Source: Trachythela sp. YZ-2020 (Eukaryota > Cnidaria > Anthozoa > Malacalcyonacea > Clavulariidae). Taken from it: 64,000 nt of DNA. The stretch is from assembly GCA_016169945.1 (NCBI GenBank), contig JADLSH010000369.1, positions 2,976,001 to 3,040,000 on the forward strand. The letters are read 5' to 3'. Positions within the stretch are counted from its first letter, which is position 1. Each line of letters begins with the position of its first letter. Below the pieces are notes generated by a model. It did not search any database and was not told the origin of the DNA. It worked only from the letters and a program-made list of their open reading frames with translations. This document shows, piece by piece, positions 61,501-64,000 of this stretch. The position numbers were made by a program, and so were the translations under genes.

Positions 61501-62968
61501 CAGGGTGGGTTAAGATAAACACAGTTAAGAAAGTAATATCATAATCGTTGTAAAGATAAAAAATAGTCTAGACTAAGTATGTAATTAGGTAAGCGTAACA
61601 CTTGATGTAAAGCGCATTTGATCATATTCACATGTAAATTTGCGCTATAGAAATGTTAATCGTTAATCGTTAATCGTTAATGATTAAAATGTGAACAATT
61701 TCACCTCATGCAGGAAAGGTCTATTGGTCACCTGATCAAGGATGGATCCAGCTTGATCTGGTAGGAGGGTGCTGAGCGGGTGCTGCCCACCGAGGCAGGG
61801 TGTGACTGTCCACCGAGGCAGGGTGTGACTGTCCTCCGAAGCAGGGTGTGACTGTCCACCGAGGCAGGGTGTGACTGTCCACCGAGGCAGGGTGTGACTG
61901 TCCACCGAGGCAGGGTGTGACTGTCCACCGAGGCAGGGTGTGACTGTCCTCCGAAGCAGGGTGTGACTGTCCACCGAGGCAGGGTGTGACTGTCCTCCGA
62001 AGCAGGGTGTGACTGTCCACCGAGGCAGGGTTTTTTAGGTTTAACGTTATTTTTTCACTCTGAATCATCACTGAGGACCCCCAGCAGGGTCCAGGAACTG
62101 AGCTTGTCAGAAATGTTTGAAAAATAGGATTGCCTAGATGGTCAAAAAGGCCCAAAATGGCCCAAAATGGCCCAATATTCTATTTTTGTTTGATAAATGC
62201 CCTGCCAAATCCAAAATTTGACATGGAAATTAGCACCCCTCCTGCACCCCTCCAGTAAATCCATCCCTGCACCTAATTCTACTTTCCAAACATATATATA
62301 ATTTGGATGTAGGTTCAAGCTTACAGAGTGTTGGTGGCACCGTAGTTAGTGCAAGTTCCCCTGCATCCGGGGTTCGATTCCTGAAATATGCAGTCTACTG
62401 ATTATAATGACGCCTCGTATTTGAGAAGAGTGCTTCCAGTTTGACTCTACGGTTTTATCCGGATACTCCAGTTTCCTTCCGCATTAACACTGCACCAATG
62501 AGGAATGACACTTACTGGACCTCTGACAGTTTCGAACTGTTTCGATTCAGCTATGTTGTATCTATAATGTAAGTATGCTACTGTTCGTACACATGCATCA
62601 TGTCGATCCAATGTCTTTTTTTAGATTTTGACAAACGTCGAGTGATTCCAATTCGCTACGAAACTTGCGATATTCCAGAAATTTTAAAACCAATTTATTA
62701 TCTAAATTATGAAGATTTCAGTGAACGTCCCTATTTCTGGAAAAGACTCGCTACGGCTCTTGGATACATAGAACCAGCAAAACCTAAAGGGAGTCCACTT
62801 ATCGATGAAAAGCCGAGAGGGAGTCCGCGTATGGATAAGAAATGTAAAGAGAGTCCACTATTGGATACGAACACTAAACAGAGTCCGGTGTTGGAGAAAA
62901 ATGGAAGTCCATCAACTGAAAAGAAATCTAAAGGTGGCCTGTTCAATAAATTAAAGTCGAAAAAGTAA
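58523..62968 (+). CDS. MYD88: MyD88 orthologue, five exons, 348 aa
   Basis: Exons 58523-58844, 59423-59467, 59843-59908, 60943-61212 and 62625-62968 join in frame to 1,047 nt; all four introns are phase 1. Residues about 20-105 are a Death domain (LGHNWENLADLMGFTYEEIL, then IIRQWERQSDATIDKLLSF). About 108-143 are the intermediate segment. About 146-275 are a TIR domain: box 1 IFDGFICYAKED, box 2 DYRDYVPGNCKLD with the BB-loop proline, then FQVRIALNLSP, RVIPIRY and box 3 YFWKRLATAL. It would couple Toll/IL-1-type receptors to IRAK-like kinases and Rel factors in the cytoplasm. Unusual: a C-terminal tail of about 70 residues with five Ser-Pro repeats and a Lys-rich end, absent from vertebrate MyD88. 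Confidence 0.92.
59513..59812. mobile_element. Foldback retroposon-like element in MyD88 intron 2
   Basis: Arms of about 115 bp (59526 onward against up to 59761) are near-perfect inverted copies, including CCTGGTTAGGTCTTAAATTG. The small loop holds GGGTTCAATTCC, which fits a tRNA B box. The insertion is flanked by a 13-bp direct repeat ACCTAAAATATTA (59513-59525, 59800-59812), longer than DNA-transposon duplications and typical of LINE-mediated insertion. Confidence 0.8.
60428..60514. repeat. (CACTTA)n hexanucleotide microsatellite
   Basis: About 14 uninterrupted copies in MyD88 intron 3. Frames of alternating Val-Ser on the minus strand are artefacts. Confidence 0.97.
61337..61691 (+). mobile_element. 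tRNA-derived SINE
   Basis: Starts GGGGCTTCGGTGGCGCGGTC (A-box-like), with a B box GGGTTCGATTC near 61395. A central block has TCTCCGGGCACTCCGGTTTC. A GCGCTATAGAAATG 3' end is followed by a (TTAATCG)n tail. Flanked by 12-bp direct repeats TGAACAATCTCA (61325-61336) and TGAACAATTTCA (61692-61703), 11 of 12 identical. In MyD88 intron 4. Confidence 0.88.
61738..62275. repeat. Dispersed repeat, second copy with expanded minisatellite
   Basis: Edges match 27058-27400 (GGATGGATC... at the left; ATTGCCTAGATGGTCAAAAA and the GCACCCCTCC end at the right), but the middle is replaced by a 23-bp array. Confidence 0.8.
61784..62030. repeat. 23-bp minisatellite, about 11 copies
   Basis: Unit CAGGGTGTGACTGTCCACCG plus AGG, with a second unit type (TCCTCCGAAG) interspersed. 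Phase is exact: successive TGTGACT starts fall 23 bp apart from 61801 to 62008. Confidence 0.95.
62320..62535 (+). mobile_element. Degenerate SINE
   Basis: A GTTGGTGGCACCGTAGTTAG A-box-like start, GGGGTTCGATTCC B box near 62379 and TATCCGGATACTCCAGTTTC central block parallel the SINE at 61337 but are diverged and lack the 3' tail. In MyD88 intron 4, near the final exon. Confidence 0.65.
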
Positions 62969-63350
62969 GATTCTATTTTCTCATCCAGGACTTTACACAG
63001 TGGTTGGCAAGTTGTCCCAGCCGATATTCGCGATGCAATACACATTTATTTTTTGGGTAAAACGTTGAAAGAACGACACTAATTAAAACTGGAGAGTAGC
63101 GATTCATAATGCTCTCAAATTTTTAAACGAAATTCCGATACAGTTTTCTATAAAGATTCCACTTTTTACATGGCTTGCGTAGTATACCTGGAAACTGAAA
63201 CTTGCGATGTTTTATTGTTTTGTGAACTTGGATGCCAAGGAAATTGGTGGCTGATGTGTCCTCGTGATTTTGGTTCACAACGTAACGAGATAAGATCGTA
63301 TTAAGAATTTCTTACCACACATACATTCTACGACATATGATTATATTATA
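62969..63350. other. MyD88 3' flank
   Basis: AT-rich sequence that should contain the 3'UTR. No canonical AATAAA was evident before the foldback MITE. Confidence 0.4.
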
Positions 63351-63352
63351 TA

Positions 63353-63968
63353 CCGGGTGGGGCAAAAAAAAGTACGACTGTTTGATTTAGTATAACTTAA
63401 AAACTAAAAGAGCTATTACACTTGAACAAGTTGCTTAGCATGGAGCGATGTCTAACTTAAATTTTGATATATGCCATGCACATTTTCATGCAATATTGAC
63501 CGAGATAGCTGCGTTTAAACTTGAGTGAACATTTTTGGAAGTGTCGAGAATTAGCTAAAAATGGCCTATTAAATAATTTGATAACCATTAGCATTTTACG
63601 CAAGTATTCGTTTCAATGAAGTGAAGTTGAAGTTGGAAGGCCAAATGTTAGAATAAAAGAGCATATCTATTCAAGAAACATTTCTAACTTCAACTTCACT
63701 TCATTGAAATAATACTTACGATAAAATGGTAACGGTTATCACATTAGTTTAATAGGTCGTTTTTAGCTAATTCTCGACACTTCCAAAAGTGTTTAGTCAA
63801 GTTTAAACGCAGCTATCTCAGTCAATATTGTATGAAAATGCACATGGCATATATCAAAATTTAAGTTAGACATCGCTGAATGCAAAGAATCTTGTTTAAG
63901 TGTAATAGCTCGTTTAGTTTTTAAGTTATACTAAATCAAACAGTCGTACTTTTTTTTGCCCCACCCGG
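63353..63968. mobile_element. Foldback MITE, Tc1/mariner-like
   Basis: 616 bp, almost wholly palindromic: arms of about 290 bp begin CCGGGTGGGGCAAAAAAAAG and end with its inverse. Flanked by TA on both sides (63351-63352, 63969-63970). No open frame of note. Confidence 0.92.
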
Positions 63969-64000
63969 TAGACCACATATATTGTAATTGATTAGCCTCC

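Noticed and set aside
61684..62155. Repetitive minus-strand frames over 61.7-62.1 kb
   Set aside because: All three frames are open because of the 23-bp minisatellite; no sign of selection as protein and they lie inside a MyD88 intron.

Overview
The window is animal (metazoan) nuclear DNA. Genes are split by GT-AG introns, the base composition is AT-rich, and there are innate-immunity genes with Death and TIR domains and a dense load of eukaryotic transposons (LINEs, a Ty1/copia element, hAT, Tc1/mariner, PIF/Harbinger, P-element, SINEs, foldback elements). The gene content (MyD88-like adaptor, trypsin-like/Death proteins) would suit an early-branching marine invertebrate such as a demosponge or cnidarian. 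That placement is an inference; nothing here fixes the species.

Layout. 1-4.9 kb: an unrecognised minus-strand gene with a tandemly duplicated two-exon module and a 112-bp minisatellite just upstream of its start. 5-22 kb: a transposon graveyard, with a foldback element, a Tc1-like MITE, an LTR gag-pro gene split by about 6 kb of later insertions, an AATCGAT-rich MITE, a P-element/THAP fragment, a LINE whose reverse transcriptase is deleted, a 25-bp minisatellite, and a copia element carrying a PIF/Harbinger MITE. 22-30 kb: two tandem paralogues encoding a trypsin-like domain followed by a Death domain. The downstream copy is complete, with four exons, 348 aa and three kappaB-like sites in its promoter. 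The upstream copy has lost two catalytic residues and has no visible first exon. 30-34.7 kb: a palindromic element and a decayed LINE.

34,719-54,727 is a complete 20,009-bp Polinton/Maverick element. It has 550-bp terminal inverted repeats with one mismatch seen by eye, a perfect 6-bp target duplication (GACGTT), and 22 intact genes on both strands. They include a protein-primed family B DNA polymerase, a retroviral-type integrase, an A32/FtsK-like packaging ATPase, a major capsid candidate, a minor capsid candidate, a 609-aa collagen-like fibre and two BRO-N proteins. No adenovirus-type maturation protease is visible. Every one of its six convergent gene junctions holds a near-perfect hairpin of 11-12 bp, which looks like a transcription-termination or 3'-end signal system. 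It reads as an integrated, possibly still functional, adintovirus-like virus/transposon.

58.5-63 kb: a five-exon MyD88 orthologue (Death, intermediate domain, TIR), all introns phase 1, with an unusual C-terminal Ser-Pro-repeat tail. Its introns and upstream region hold nested hAT elements, a foldback retroposon, a SINE and a 23-bp minisatellite. The window ends in a 616-bp foldback MITE. The Polinton thus sits between two clusters of Death-domain immune genes.
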